Source: Lota lota
Taxonomy: Eukaryota; Chordata; Actinopteri; Gadiformes; Lotidae
Reading direction: 5' to 3'
Assembly: GCA_026745465.1 (NCBI GenBank)
Contig: JACYXH010000175.1
Coordinates: 263,501-327,500 of the forward strand
DNA: 64,000 nt
Position 1 is the first letter of the stretch, and each line of letters starts with the position of its first letter. A model generated the notes under the pieces. The model worked only from the letters and a program-made list of their open reading frames with translations. It was not told the DNA's origin and did no database searches. Positions 1-55,177 of this stretch are shown here, in pieces. A program made the translations under genes and the position numbers.

Positions 1-119
1 ATTCATCTGAGATACAAAAATGAACATTATAGAGTAGGAAAATATGATTCTGAAAATGTGAGTGTAGTGTTTCGCAATGTGTTGTGGAGCCAGTAGAAGT
101 GGTATTGCGTAGGTCTTAC

Positions 120-192
120 TGGTGGTGTGTGGAGCAGAGATCAGGGCTGTGACACACAGACAAACTGTCAAGTACCCATCCATGATGCTGGC
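120..192 (-). CDS. First coding exon of a secreted or membrane protein (partial gene)
   Basis: On the minus strand an acceptor (TTTCTTTAG) is followed after nine bases by an ATG at 183-181. The 21 codons read MDGYLTVCLCVTALISAPHT plus T, and then a consensus donor GTAAGA follows at phase 1. The peptide looks like a signal sequence: short N-terminus, hydrophobic core, and small residues before a likely cleavage site. The next exons lie beyond the left edge, so the product cannot be identified. The same-strand position downstream of PLCH2 matches where TNFRSF14 sits in human, which is inference only. A TATA box and leader exon upstream support a real gene start. Confidence 0.6.
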
Positions 193-415
193 CTAAAGAA
201 ACAACACAACACACAGACAACACAATACAAATGAAGTTGAATTGACAGCCACATAAAGGTGTGGCGTTAGCAGATGTTATTCAAAATCTCATCATTGTCC
301 AAAAGTATTTGAGGAAAGTTTTAAAAACATAGTACATAAAATAAATAATGTAGAGTTTTAAATAATTAAATGGCATTTGTTAAAATTCATATTAAAGTAC
401 AAAAACACGCCTTAC

Positions 416-582
416 CTCAGACAAAAAAAAACAACACGAAAAATAATAGAATGAATAGAAATCGACTCAACTGAACTTATGTTTCTATGTGTGCGGCCTC
501 TGGACAACTGAATGAGGCTGGTAGTGACGCTCCACTTTTTCTGTGCGTCTCTGGTAGCAGGAGAGGGACTGTCGGGGTGTTG
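416..582 (-). other. Probable 5' leader exon of the left-edge gene
   Basis: About 30 bases downstream (minus strand) of a TATA box, transcription would begin near 580. The segment ends with a strong donor, CTGAG|GTAAGG, at 416. It contains no ATG on the minus strand, so the first ATG of the joined message would be the signal-peptide ATG at 183. The 5' end is estimated from TATA spacing only. Confidence 0.5.
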
Positions 583-608
583 CTCAAACAGGACAAAAAA
601 AGGCTGGG

Positions 609-615
609 TTTATAA
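609..615 (-). promoter_or_regulatory. TATA box of the left-edge gene
   Basis: The minus strand reads TTATAAA within CTCCCTTATAAACCC, correctly spaced before a leader exon with a consensus donor. Assignment rests on motif and context. Confidence 0.5.
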
Positions 616-619
616 GGGA

Positions 620-3400
620 GGGAGAGCAGAGGGAGGAGACGGGGCTGAATAACCACAGAAGCAGCATCGAGGAGGATAACATCGTTGTGCAATCCACGGC
701 CTCCAGATGTTTGGCTGAACCAATAATATTCTCACCCATGGCTTGTTCATTCACCGACTTTTCCCTCACGAAACACCTTCAATTTCCATGAGGTTTTCAA
801 ACGTTACATTACATTTTCTTTATGATTTACTCTATTATCAGTTTCTGGTTAATAATATAGCTTAAACTTTAGAGTTCAATTGAGACAAGTACAAACTGTA
901 CAATCTACAAAAAATAACAATACAGCTGGCTGTTGACAATCCAGTTGATCCTAATTTGGAGGAAGTGGAAGGATGATTGATGTAGTTTATTTATCACAGA
1001 TAGGGCAATTCCGAGAGTAACGTACACAATGAAGGCCTCATTCCACTCCCACCCACTCTCAGTGGAACTGGAATGACATCCCTCATATCGGTGATGATGT
1101 AGCTTGAGAAAGTCACAGTAAACTTTACAGTATAATGTACAACTGGAGAGTGTGAGGGTAATAAGAGGCTGTTGACAGGCTGTTTTTCTGCACGATGAAA
1201 ATGACAACCAGACCCGTTTCCTGTAGGGACGCATAACGCAATGTCTCAGCTTACCACGAAGCCTCACTAGGGGCTCCTAGTAGGTTGATACTAAAGGAGG
1301 GGGGAGCAGGAATTCCTTTGTGAACTTCCTAAACTTCCACCGAAGGAAGGGTTTGAGGCGCACCATCTGGGGTTTCTGGGAAACACGGGCCCCTTGCAGA
1401 AAGAGCTGTGTGGTTAATGTTGCAGCTTTGTTAAACTAGATCTAAACCCACTCTGGTCTTGGTGTCAGTGCAGTTGTTAATGGTCCAACTTTTTAAAACA
1501 CATGACAAATAAGATGAACAAAGCAATGAAAGTGCATAATCTTGGCCATATCCATTAGTCCAGTTTTTGTAATGCATAAGATCTGGGTAATGTATCAGAT
1601 CTATTTTTTTTTATTAATTGATGCAGCTCCAATACTTTGAGCCAATTACAGTACAACTTGTAGAACATATTATAGTACAACTTTCAGCCTATGTATCCTA
1701 TGGAGAGGTCTCGCCTGCCTCACGTTTATGTCATGTACAGTTAAGAGTAGCTCGGACTGGCTGAGACATTTCACAACTGCCTGTTCACTCTCTTTGCTCC
1801 CAGTAAACATCAAACACCGCGGTAAGCACACATATTCCACTATCCCATCCCCCCCTACATGAAGGGGGGGTCTTAATTCACTCTGGAACAAAAACGAACC
1901 CTTCTTGGCCCCCGGGGGGGTGCTCAAACTTTTACGGTTGAAGGAGCCAGACTGTGCCAAATGGCCCAGATAAAAACAGGCTTCAAGAAGGAGTCAGGCC
2001 CGCGCCCGGAATCCTAATGAAGCCATCTTTTGTGTTTATGTGGCAGCGGGAGCGAGACCCCGGGCCCCCAAATTGAAGTTGTTGTGATTCCGAGGTCCGA
2101 CGAGGGGCCGGGAAAGGGGTCCGCGTCGCCAGAGGTGGCCGTCGCCGGGGTTACCGATTGTCATGTCAAGCAAAGCGGAGCAGAGCCAGAACTTGTTGTT
2201 GTGACGCTTGGGTACATCTGAAACCACACCGGCTTTTTAACGGTACCAAGTCCATCATTTGGGAGTGAAATGCAATCATGTCTGTCTGCTTCACACAGGA
2301 ATAAGAAGCTGAATCTTAATGGGGGCTTTGAGTCTTTGTTTGTGGAACATTCTATCGGCCAGCGGGGGGGGGGGGGGGGTGGGTGCTCAGCATTGGAGCC
2401 CGGCGGTCGAGAGGGGCGAGGGCTGGTAAACACCGTCAACCGAACAGTCCATAATTAGAGGGAACAGCCAGCAGGACTTGCCAAGACTAAGAGTTTACAC
2501 GGCAACTCGGCCAGGGCCTATTTTTAACTGCATGTTCAATTGTGTTAGCGATTTGGACAATTATACTACAACTAAGCATTATTATAAAAACAACGTGATA
2601 CCCAACTTAATGTTCATTTCAGGTTTATTTAGGTCATAATTATACATGAGCTGAATTAAATATTTTCCCTAAAATCTTGCACACACACAAAACGTGCATT
2701 GCTGTGCAATCAAGACAGTAGTCCTACAAACAAACGTGCGCTGACACAAGTCATTCCTGTTTCAACAGACCCGCCGGAACACTGGGATTGCAACCTAGAA
2801 CTGTCTCACAGTCTAAAAAGAATGTATAAAAAGGTTTTTTCTTTTCTTGGTAAAACAACGCAGACCCGATGCAGATAAGATAGTTATTACAGTGCATTAA
2901 AGACATGCAGTACACTTAAAAAAAATAAGAAAGACATGGGAGCAAGGAAAACGAGGACAGCGGCAGACGACTCTACCGCTAATTAAAGTATAAAATCTTT
3001 GAGGAGCAACATGCCGCATTAATAGACGCTCAGCTAAAAAGGGGTCTGCTGTAGTGAAATGAGAACAAACAGAGACTTTTTCATCTTGCAGGGCGGGAGA
3101 AGAAATCCCCCTTCCATTTTGGTCAAAGCAAAAGACCTTGGAGAAACGTGTACGAATTTGTACATTATTTCTTATTATTTTGAGCGCCATTATTTTGAAA
3201 ATATTGCTAAGGGGAACTTACAACTGAAGACTTTGAACTTGGAAGTGTTCAGATAAAATGTTGCTCAATCAAATGCACTATGACACAAGAATATTTTTTT
3301 CTTTAACTTGTGCACTATTGCTACTAGATGCTCATGGGGGTTGGGGCTGATCACGTTAAAGGTTAAGCAACCGTATAGAAACATGTTGCTCCTCTCTCTT
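620..3400. other. Intergenic stretch between plch2 3' end and the left-edge gene
   Basis: No exon with both splice signals and a recognisable product was seen on either strand. A 16-base G run lies at 2364-2379, and GC-richer sequence lies at about 1980-2170. Minus-strand AATAAA motifs occur at scattered places and are not informative. Confidence 0.5.
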
Positions 3401-3416
3401 CTCCTCTATTCTGGCC

Positions 3417-3422
3417 TTTATT
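3417..3422 (-). terminator. plch2: Candidate polyadenylation signal of plch2
   Basis: AATAAA on the minus strand, about 310 bases after the plch2 stop codon. An ATTAAA variant at 3569-3574 is closer to the stop and could be used instead. No transcript evidence is available, so the 3' UTR end is a guess. Confidence 0.4.
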
Positions 3423-3731
3423 CAAACATTTGTTGCAAACAGAACAAAGGGCTCGGACGGATTGTTCAAATGCTCTCTTTAGTAAAAAAGACGAGTTGAT
3501 CTTGAGCCTCATCGCGTTAGCACATTAGTCCTAACCATTAGGGTCCAGTGATGAACACAAGACACCACTTTAATGGAAGATTAAAAGCCTCTATGGTCTG
3601 AGCCAGCTTCAGCCACAATGTCTCAGAAATAACCAGGGTTTTGTGCCAGGTGTGCGTTTTGTTTGTTTCTTGCTCTGTTTCCAATAAGTGTGTTAAAGCG
3701 TCCATTGCACTCGATGCAGGGCCCCCGGTCC

Positions 3732-46392
<42,661 letters not shown>

Positions 46393-46413
46393 CGTGAGGG
46401 AGTTTAAGAACCA

Positions 46414-48982
46414 CTGTGAGAAAAATCTGGGTTTCAACGTTGAGAAAGAGGAGTATGCAGCGTCCTCAAACAAATCTTTCAGAAGGTGTTTGATTTTTGT
46501 GTAGAATATCTTGAAAACTTGAAAATGCCTTTCTTGTTCGGAGAAGCACTCATTTTGAAATCAATAGATACGACTTGGTTCCTGGCTGAAGTTCAAGCGG
46601 ATAAGAGTCAGGCATCCATGAAATCTTTTCAGGTAACACTTCTGACTTTTGTGTTCCAGAACACCTGGACTGAAGCTTTCCAAATGCTTCACACTCAATA
46701 TTTTCACTACTTCTTTGGGTACCAAAAACCACACTATAACTTCATCACCTCCTCCTCTTCAATAGTCCTCAATTTCAGAGAGAGAAAAGTTGTACGCCAA
46801 TGTGTTCTTCCACAAACGTCCTTTCATTCAACGTCTTCATTGCATTGCTGCTATGTTTTCACCCGCCCACCCTCTCCGTCTCCTTGCTGGTACAGAAAAG
46901 AGGCCTGGTATCCCAGGGAAAGAAAAGGTAGAAAGATAGAGATCTGCAGAGTGAGAGAGCACAAGGAACGAGATGAACTAGGTACAATGCAACCAACATG
47001 TCAACCAGTGAGACATGCTGTGGTCGTTCCACGGTGCACTAGCCAACAGGCTATCCCTAAATCCCTCTAGGGAAGTGCTAGGCTAATCCTGTTTCTATGA
47101 GATTAGCTAAAATGTGATGGGAAGGAAAGGAGAATGAAAGCAAACAGACGGCAAACCGAGGGGGGGGGGGGGGTCGTCTCCCCCCTCTCTCTCCTTCTCC
47201 AACCCATCAACCACCTCACCTTTCATTAATGCAGTCCCCTCAGGATTTTGTTGTTGTTGTTGTTGTGAGTGTTACAACCAAAAATGCTTGATTTCATGGC
47301 AGCTATTCTCAAAGGTTGATTGGACAAATCCTCAAGCTTGCGTAATTTTACTGGGACTGGTTGGAATCCGAAAATACTGATTTGATGTTTGATCTCTCCC
47401 CAATTGCTATAACCAGTAGATATTAAGGCTCGGACCCATGCACCAGAAAGTATGATTTGGGATGTATGCTTTTAGTGAGAACGTTTCAGTCTGCTTAATG
47501 CCATCAATATGATTTAGCCAATATAATTCGGTCTGTATGATTCCGTGTGTATGATTCTGTCTCTTTGATTCACACAAATCCCAGCAGACAAACAAGAGAG
47601 AAAATGAATTATTTGGGTTTAACCCCATTGCTTCACTCATTTGCAGTGGTCCCTTTTACATTATCCAGTGGTCTCCACCACAATTTAATTAAACGTAACA
47701 AGTATTTTCTTCAAGCCAATTCTACGATCCTTGATCATGAATTGCGTTCCAGGACCTTTGTGAAGTTTAAATACAAAATACAGTAATAAAAGACCAGCAT
47801 TCTTTTTTTCAAATGCAAAGTGAAGCCAAAGATGAAAACACACAAACATGGTTGATGCTTTCCAGTACAAATTTGGCAAATTCTACACAGCTACTGAGAG
47901 AGCCAAACTAGGTCCTAATTAATTAATTCATATGGAAAGCGTGCATGGCCAAAACAAAAATGTATCATCAGAACCACTGCTTTGTGGCAGGAAAGGCGAA
48001 GAATACAGCTCAGAACGCTGTAGATATATCAATGTTTAGTGACAATGTTGGTATTGTTACAAAATTAGGTGGGTCTGAGCCATGTTAGTGTCCAGTACTT
48101 TAAAACTCCATTAGGCCTTTTGATTCCACATGAATTACCGTTTACGGCGACTCCTACAGGGTAAACAATCCAAAGTGCACTTTGAGCGACATTAGATGGC
48201 TTATAATATATCTGCTTATACAATTCAACAGAAGACTTGTCATTGTGCATCTACTCTTGCGATTGTCATAATCCTTATAGCTGATGTCTGAAGACATCAA
48301 AAACACATTACCTCTACTGAGCAACACAATGGTCTCCAACAAGTGGTAATAACTGTGATGACTTCGACTACCAATTAAACGCTCCAACACATTTCAATCC
48401 TAGTGTATGTATATATAAAAATAAGAAAGAAAGAAAGAAAGAAAGAGAAAGAGAGACATACACACGGGAGTCCTGTTTATACAAAAACGAACGCAATAAA
48501 GACAGATTGTAGTGTTGAGAGAGAAATGTAAAACGACCATTATAAACAGTTGAACATGGGTGGTGCTATAACATGTTTGTGGAACTGATGGAGGAATTAG
48601 ATTCACTTTGGAGTTCCAATAATACTTGAAGGCGCCATGTAGCCCCGGGGAATTCGTTTCAAGAGAAGGGGGTGTTAATGGCGATGTTAAAACGATAGAC
48701 CAATCAAAGTGAGTTACCGGTACTGTCTCCAGTGCAACATGAACACTATTGAGCGGTGACCCATTTAGCCTTGTCGTTTCTCACTGTGTGCGAGTAATTC
48801 AGCGCATGTCAGCCTTTTGACAATGCAGGGCGTTAAAAAAAAAAGATCGGAACAGAGGCTAACAATACTTCACAATCGTCAAATAACTGATCGACATTTC
48901 CCCAACGTCCATAAACGATAGGTTAAAGTCCCTTAATATAGGCCGGTGGAAGACAGCCTAAACGAACATAAAATAAACTTAC
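46414..48982 (-). other. plch2: Probable leader intron of plch2
   Basis: Lies between the leader-exon donor and the exon 1 acceptor. It contains a G14 run at 47161-47174. A plus-strand open frame of 194 codons (46486-47070) has no family resemblance. Confidence 0.5.
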
Positions 48983-49300
48983 CCTGGCCTTTCGGTTTGG
49001 AGCGTTTCTCTACAGGACTTCTTTGGAAACATTGCCAGAAGTAACGTTCACAATTGAAGTTTACTTTACTGTAGCGTCTTGTCACCTTCGACCAAGTCGC
49101 GTATAGGTCGATTTTAAGCGACCTTTCGTCACAATACCAAAGGTAAGCTGCGTCTTCGATGCGGGAGGCATGTGGCATAACAACTGTTTTGATGCAGTTG
49201 TTCAACAGAATAAGTCCCCCTGCTAACATAGAACGTGGGAAGTTCGCATTGCGAACATCTGCTGGTAACTAAGACAACCAAACGTGCAAAGGAAAGTCGT
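48983..49300 (-). other. plch2: Probable 5' leader exon of plch2
   Basis: Ends in a perfect donor, CCAGG|GTAAGT. If joined to exon 1, its own open frame (ATG at 49229) is out of frame with the MSSLF start, so it is read here as leader. Its 5' end is a guess based on the nearby promoter motifs. Confidence 0.45.
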
Positions 49301-49439
49301 AAACTGGGCGAAAGGGTACAATTCGAGTATAAACTCTGTGGCTTGTGACACATGTTGTGGGTGGGGTAATTAACTGGACGCGGAAAAGGAAAAAAAGGCA
49401 GATGTTTTGTCATTCACGTAGATAACGTGGCACCTGCTT

Positions 49440-49458
49440 TACGTCAGCACCTGACGTA
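49440..49458. promoter_or_regulatory. plch2: CRE-like palindrome
   Basis: TACGTCAG-CAC-CTGACGTA: 8-base arms around a 3-base spacer, giving two TGACGT half-sites for CREB/ATF-type factors. It lies upstream of the probable leader exon. Confidence 0.5.
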
Positions 49459-49566
49459 CGGCGAGATCCTTGAAGCCTTTTTGGACTTGCTTTTTGTGGA
49501 GAATTACTGTGATATTTCAGGTTTAAAGGTTACACGAAAGACAAGAGTACTTGTTTGCCTGGTGAT

Positions 49567-49583
49567 TTCAGCACCAAGGACAG
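49567..49583 (+). promoter_or_regulatory. plch2: RE1/NRSF (REST) silencer motif
   Basis: TTCAGCACCAAGGACAG satisfies every position of the RE1 core NTYAGMRCCNNRGMSAG. REST silences neuronal genes in other tissues, consistent with eta-type PLC expression. Confidence 0.6.
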
Positions 49584-49625
49584 TACACAATTGAGAAGAC
49601 TGGGGTAGTAGCTTACCTCTCATTA

Positions 49626-49699
<74 letters not shown>

Positions 49700-50427
49700 C
49701 TCACGCACACACGCACACACACTTCCCAAAAAATACCTTTCTAATGTGTTGAATTCTAATGTGTATATCTGTAAATAAATAGGTAAACATAAATGGCGTA
49801 TAATATCATCACATGACATGATTTCACATGATCCCACAGTGACTACACTACATAAACGAAGCTGGAAAAATAGGCCAGCGTCGCAGATGGAGCCAGACGT
49901 GACGATCAGGACATTTCAAGGTTTTATCATTTTCTTTACTATTGTTCTACTATTGTTTCCTGTTACCAAGAGCCTTCAGTCAGACACGTTATATGCTTCC
50001 CACAGTACATTCATCACTTTCCTATACTCTGTGGTGGTTGGTGTAACGAACCAGACAGCTGACCAGGGAAGGCCTGCGAGGGAGGAACATGGCCGCTCAC
50101 AACAACACACTGAGGGCGCCCCGCAGCACCACCAGGCACAATTATTCACACATACAGCACACAATTACTACACAGAGAGAGATGGAACAGACAACACTTC
50201 TGCCTATCTCTATGATTGAGCCCAGATTACTGTTCATGTTTAATCCACTTAGCATTGTCTAACTGTGTACAGACGTTTGTTCGGATTCAACTGAAGGTTC
50301 TTTTAATGTGAAAGTGTCACTCCCGCAACACTGCCCCAGATTTGTCTAGAATCCAAAAATAGACACGCTCCTGAGGGCAAAGGTGAGAGGAATTATACTA
50401 AGAGAGAGAGACAGGGAGAGAGAGAGG

Positions 50428-50470
<43 letters not shown>

Positions 50471-50529
50471 GAGAGTTCCAGATTAGGAGAACATGTGTGT
50501 CTGCTTGTGTGTGTGTGTGTGTGTGCGTG

Positions 50530-50574
<45 letters not shown>

Positions 50575-50944
50575 GGGTGTGCCTCTGTACAGATTTGTTT
50601 GTGGTATCTACATAATTATATGCATATCCGTGTGTGCATAAGACAGTGCTAGAAAAAGGGTGAAAGGAGAAGGAATTGAGGGATGGGGAGATAAGAAGAG
50701 GAAGAAGAAAAGGAGAGAGGAGGTTTTGCCATTAGTAGCAATAAAAACCAGGGCTGGATTTCACAGCATCATCTGGTCAGACAGAGTGACTGCTGGAGGC
50801 ATTACCAGGAGCAGACCTGCCCAGATGAGGCCTAGATGACTCCAGGTCAGGGTGAGGTGCCCTGGGTGTCTCCACCTTTGATAGAAGGGCCGATTATATT
50901 CACAATCCTTCCTTCCTTTTAGTGGTGATTGCCGACACAACAGG

Positions 50945-51075
50945 GCATACATTTACATTGAGTCAGTTAGCAGGCCCTTTGATCCAAAGCACTTTGCAGT
51001 CAGGCTGAGAACAACCAAAGCATAAAATCAATATTGGAGCAACAACAGAACATTTTGCAAAGTGCTACACGACCA
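50945..51075 (-). repeat. Fish SINE tail, minus orientation, copy 2
   Basis: TTTGATCCAAAGCACTTTGC then GGCTGAGAACAACCAAAGCA parallels the copy at 29567-29690. Confidence 0.55.
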
Positions 51076-52006
51076 AGGTTCAATAAAAACGCTGGTCAAG
51101 AGTAGCAAAAGGAATCAACGCCATTGTGGAAGCCATTTTCTGTGTTTGTTTAACGGAAAATCGTGTGTACGTTTTTGTCAAAAGAAGTTAAAAAAAACCT
51201 GTCTGAAATGTGTCTGTGTGAGGGGACACGAACTTGTCCCCTACAACTATAGTGTATGGATATTTTTCCTCCATATTGGAGTAATTACTAAACGATACAA
51301 CATGAGTGGCAACGCACCCCGCTTGGAGGCAGGAAATGAACATTAGCGACGTTAGCAGGAATGTTTATTGTTATGGATGGAGCCATTATTATGTCATCAA
51401 AGAGCGCCGGGCATTGAAGCTGTGGATCTTCTACTATGGGGATGTTCCATCAGGGGAGTTGGTGGTGATAAGGAGGGACATTCACAGTCTGCCACACACT
51501 CTGTGAGGTACAGATGTACACCAGAGAGACGAGTACACAATCCATCCACTCATTCAAAGTGGGCTATAGATATTTCTCTAAAACATTATCCAAATTGATC
51601 CTGAATTGATCGTTTGGTGTTTATCACTTACTTTTTAATCCTATTTGCTCAACAGCAGAATCGGTACAGCTAAGTAATTTCAACAAATACTATTGGTAAC
51701 GGGTGTAATAGTGCAGCCAGGGGAGACAGTTACAATGGCTACATCACCCACACCGATATGGTCCTTGAAGGTTCATCATTTAATGACGATCCCATTTCAA
51801 CCCACTCTCAAGTCACTACATCAATATTACAATCATGACTTCCGAAGTGGGACTTCATCTGAAGCAACTGATCCTAGAATTAAAAGATAAACACATTGCA
51901 CACATCTCTCACAGTTACCCTCACAGTGAGGATGAGAAGAGAAAACAAACACAGGTGCAGGTGAGAAAAATTATGTTTACAACCCCCTCCACCCAACACA
52001 CACACA

Positions 52007-52014
52007 CGCCATAT

Positions 52015-52079
<65 letters not shown>
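52007..52079. repeat. (CA)n microsatellite
   Basis: Near-perfect CA, with one ATATGC interruption at its start. Confidence 0.95.
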
Positions 52080-52083
<4 letters not shown>

Positions 52084-52149
52084 CGTGAGTGAGATTTAAT
52101 GTGATTTGCAACAAATCCCAAAAACTGCCTGACAGGCTTATAATATAAG

Positions 52150-52200
52150 TACACACGCTGAACAAGCAGACAACTGAGCTATGGTACACACACACACACA
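52150..52200. repeat. Dispersed repeat, copy 2
   Basis: ACACGCTGAACAAGCAGACA then ACTGAGCTATGGTACACACA matches the copy at about 43735-43815. Confidence 0.5.
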
Positions 52201-52301
52201 AACACATGCACAGATTCTCCTCCCACACTCCTTGGTGAAGATTAACAACAAATCGTGTTGGACAAAATAAGAGATGAGGTGGTATGCTGCCCACATTGCT
52301 G

Positions 52302-52449
<148 letters not shown>

Positions 52450-52906
52450 AATTGGCATCATCTCCTACATATCAAGCCGCTGGGTAATCAGTTTCTCCAA
52501 TCTCAACTCTTTCTTCCCCCCTCCACCCCCCTCTCTCTCTCTTTCTCTTTCTCTCTCTCCCTCCCTCCTCCTTCCCACAGCGTCTCCCCTCTGTGATATT
52601 TTGAGGCAGGGATTCAGCCCTATTCCAACCTGAGAGGATCAGCTGTGAAAGATTCATGAATGCAGCACAGTGAGACAAACAGCATGATAACATCAACAGA
52701 GAATAGCACAAATTCTGACCCTATCAATAATTTGGATTTAAAGGTGTGAGCACTTCAGATGAGTAGCACCAATGTATGTATTTAATTCACCTGAAGTTGG
52801 TTTATTGTATTGGGAATGGTGTTTGCTCAAATAAATAAACTGGACAGGGGCTTTGAATCAATTGTGTAAATTAAAAACTAATCAGCTTGTTTGGGTTCTG
52901 ACGGAA

Positions 52907-53360
52907 TAGGTTTGGTTGTTCTTTAAACCAATAGGTTTGGTTGTTCTTTAAACCAATGGGTTTGATTGCTGTTTAAACCAATGGGTTTGGTTGCTGTTTA
53001 AACCAATGGGTTTGGTTGTTCTTTAAACCAATGGGTTTGATTGCTGTTTAAACCAATGGGTTTGGTTGCTGTTTAAACCAATGGGTTTGGTTGTTCTTTA
53101 AACCAATGGGTTTGGTTGCTGTTTAAACCAATGGGTTTGGTTGTTCTTTAAACCAATGGGTTTGGTTGCTGTTTAAACCAATGGGTTTGGTTGCTGTTTA
53201 ACCCAATGGGTTTGGTTGCTGTTTAAACCAACGGGTTTGGTTGCTGTTTAAACCAACGGGTTTGGTTGCTGTTTAAACCAACGGGTTTGGTTGCTGTTTA
53301 AACCAACGGGTTTGGTTGCTGTTTAAACCAATGGGTTTCGGTGTTCTTTAAACCAATTGG
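52907..53360. repeat. 25-bp minisatellite
   Basis: About 18 copies of AATGGGTTTGGTTGCTGTTT plus AAACC. A second unit type replaces GCTGTT by GTTCTT. Each unit carries CCAAT. Confidence 0.95.
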
Positions 53361-53654
53361 ACAATGACGACCAAGCCAAGCTTTGGTTTTCCTCAAACCA
53401 AATTGCTTGATAAGCTTTTCCTGCTGTTTAAAGCTATAGACACGTTTTTCAGATTATTCAGTGGTAGTTACCTGAAGAGCAAAAAACGAACAAACACACA
53501 ACAACAAACACCTCACCCATTGAGCAACACTGTGATTGGTCGAATCTTAATTAGGTGATGTCCCTCTGGGTAGAGGGACCAACAGGGTTCCCCGAGAGCC
53601 TAGTGAGGGGTTACTATGCCAACTGTGGCACCACAGACTACGAGGGGGAGGTGT

Positions 53655-53668
<14 letters not shown>

Positions 53669-53737
<69 letters not shown>
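53669..53737. repeat. G69 homopolymer
   Basis: 69 consecutive G after a short TG run. Extreme for vertebrate DNA, so the length may be an assembly artefact. Confidence 0.9.
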
Positions 53738-53738
<1 letters not shown>

Positions 53739-53970
53739 CTGCCAGATGGTGTGCTCGTACTTTAGACACCACCAGGCCATCGCTGCTCAATGCTCCTTGA
53801 TACCACCACCACAGCTGTACCACGATGGCACCCTCAAGGACCTGAAGGGTATGTGTGTGGGTGTGGGTGTGTGTGTGTACGTGTGTGTGTATTGGTGCAT
53901 TGTTCTTTTATTGAAATTTTTAATGTTTTCCCCACTAAATTTCAGGTTGACAATCCCGTGTGTGCATGCG

Positions 53971-53975
<5 letters not shown>

Positions 53976-54021
<46 letters not shown>
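53976..54021. repeat. (TG)n microsatellite
   Basis: About 45 bases of TG. Confidence 0.9.
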
Positions 54022-54024
<3 letters not shown>

Positions 54025-55016
54025 AGAAATGAATGTTGATTCTCCATTCAACCCCAAGCCCTCTACAACTACAGGTGGTATGACTTGAACGTAATGGTTC
54101 TGTAACTTGAAAAGTCACAGCAAGTTCCCCTATGATCTGTTTTGGTCACGTTTGTAAACTATAAACATGACTTCCAAACCTTTCATTTTAAACTTATATA
54201 CAGGTGTCACAAGAATAATAGCTCTATAATGACGAAATTAAGAGATTGGTGCCTAGAGCCGACTTCTATAGGCCATTGCCATCATTAGTGAATACAATTA
54301 CTAGTTTAAACTGAACCAATGCTATATTCTCCCTTTCACAGATCTCAGATTTTCCATTGTTCATTGTTCTGAAATAATTCTGGTATCACATCTGCTCACT
54401 TTGTGAAGAATACATTTTCTACTCAACTTTAGACAAAGAGAGGTGGAAAAAGTATGACTAAATGCTATGCATAATAGGATCCAATTACTAATCTTACTGA
54501 GAGAAATAACGTATCTTTCCATGGGTTATTTCTGTTCTCATTTCCTCATTTTCCCCGAAACAAAAACCCTGGCAGTTGCCGTATAGCAATTTAGATCACA
54601 AATGAGTAAAGATTTCAAGATTTCAAGATTTTCAAGGGTATATATTAGGAGAGAGAAGTGGGGGACTCGTGTGGCTCATGTGGTTATGAGGAAGTGACTA
54701 TCTGAAGGATGTAGCAGCCATTGGCTTCCTAGTGACTCCCTAATGAAGTCCTGCTGGCCACGGCAGCAGTGATGCTTACGCTAAGTATTGGAGGCCTTTT
54801 GGGCAATAATAACGAGTCTAATGTTGTTATTTAACCATTGGGCCGATGCTCAAATTGTCATAAATGTGTCACTTTCCATTGGGTTTAATGCGATAAAACA
54901 GCTGAACCTTTCGTGTTGGTCAGCATCATTGCCAATACGTAAGCTAGTCAATGATCTTCTACTTTAAGACATTGTATAAGGGCAGGTGGAGCAGGAGGTA
55001 GAACAGGTCTACCTAC

Positions 55017-55177
<161 letters not shown>

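Noticed and set aside
609-3400. HES5 or PANK4, expected near PLCH2 by human gene order
   Set aside because: No bHLH or kinase coding segment is visible in this interval.
46486-47070. Plus-strand open frame of 194 codons in the leader intron
   Set aside because: No family resemblance or splice support; sequence looks intronic.
49818-50219. Plus-strand open frame of 133 codons with a hydrophobic segment
   Set aside because: Although near the putative promoter, it shows no recognisable domain, ends in low-complexity sequence and has no supporting splice or polyA evidence.
51306-51506. Plus-strand open frame of 66 codons reading KERRALKLWIFYYGDVPSGE
   Set aside because: Looks somewhat protein-like and has an AG before it, but is too short and unsupported; could be a transposon fragment.
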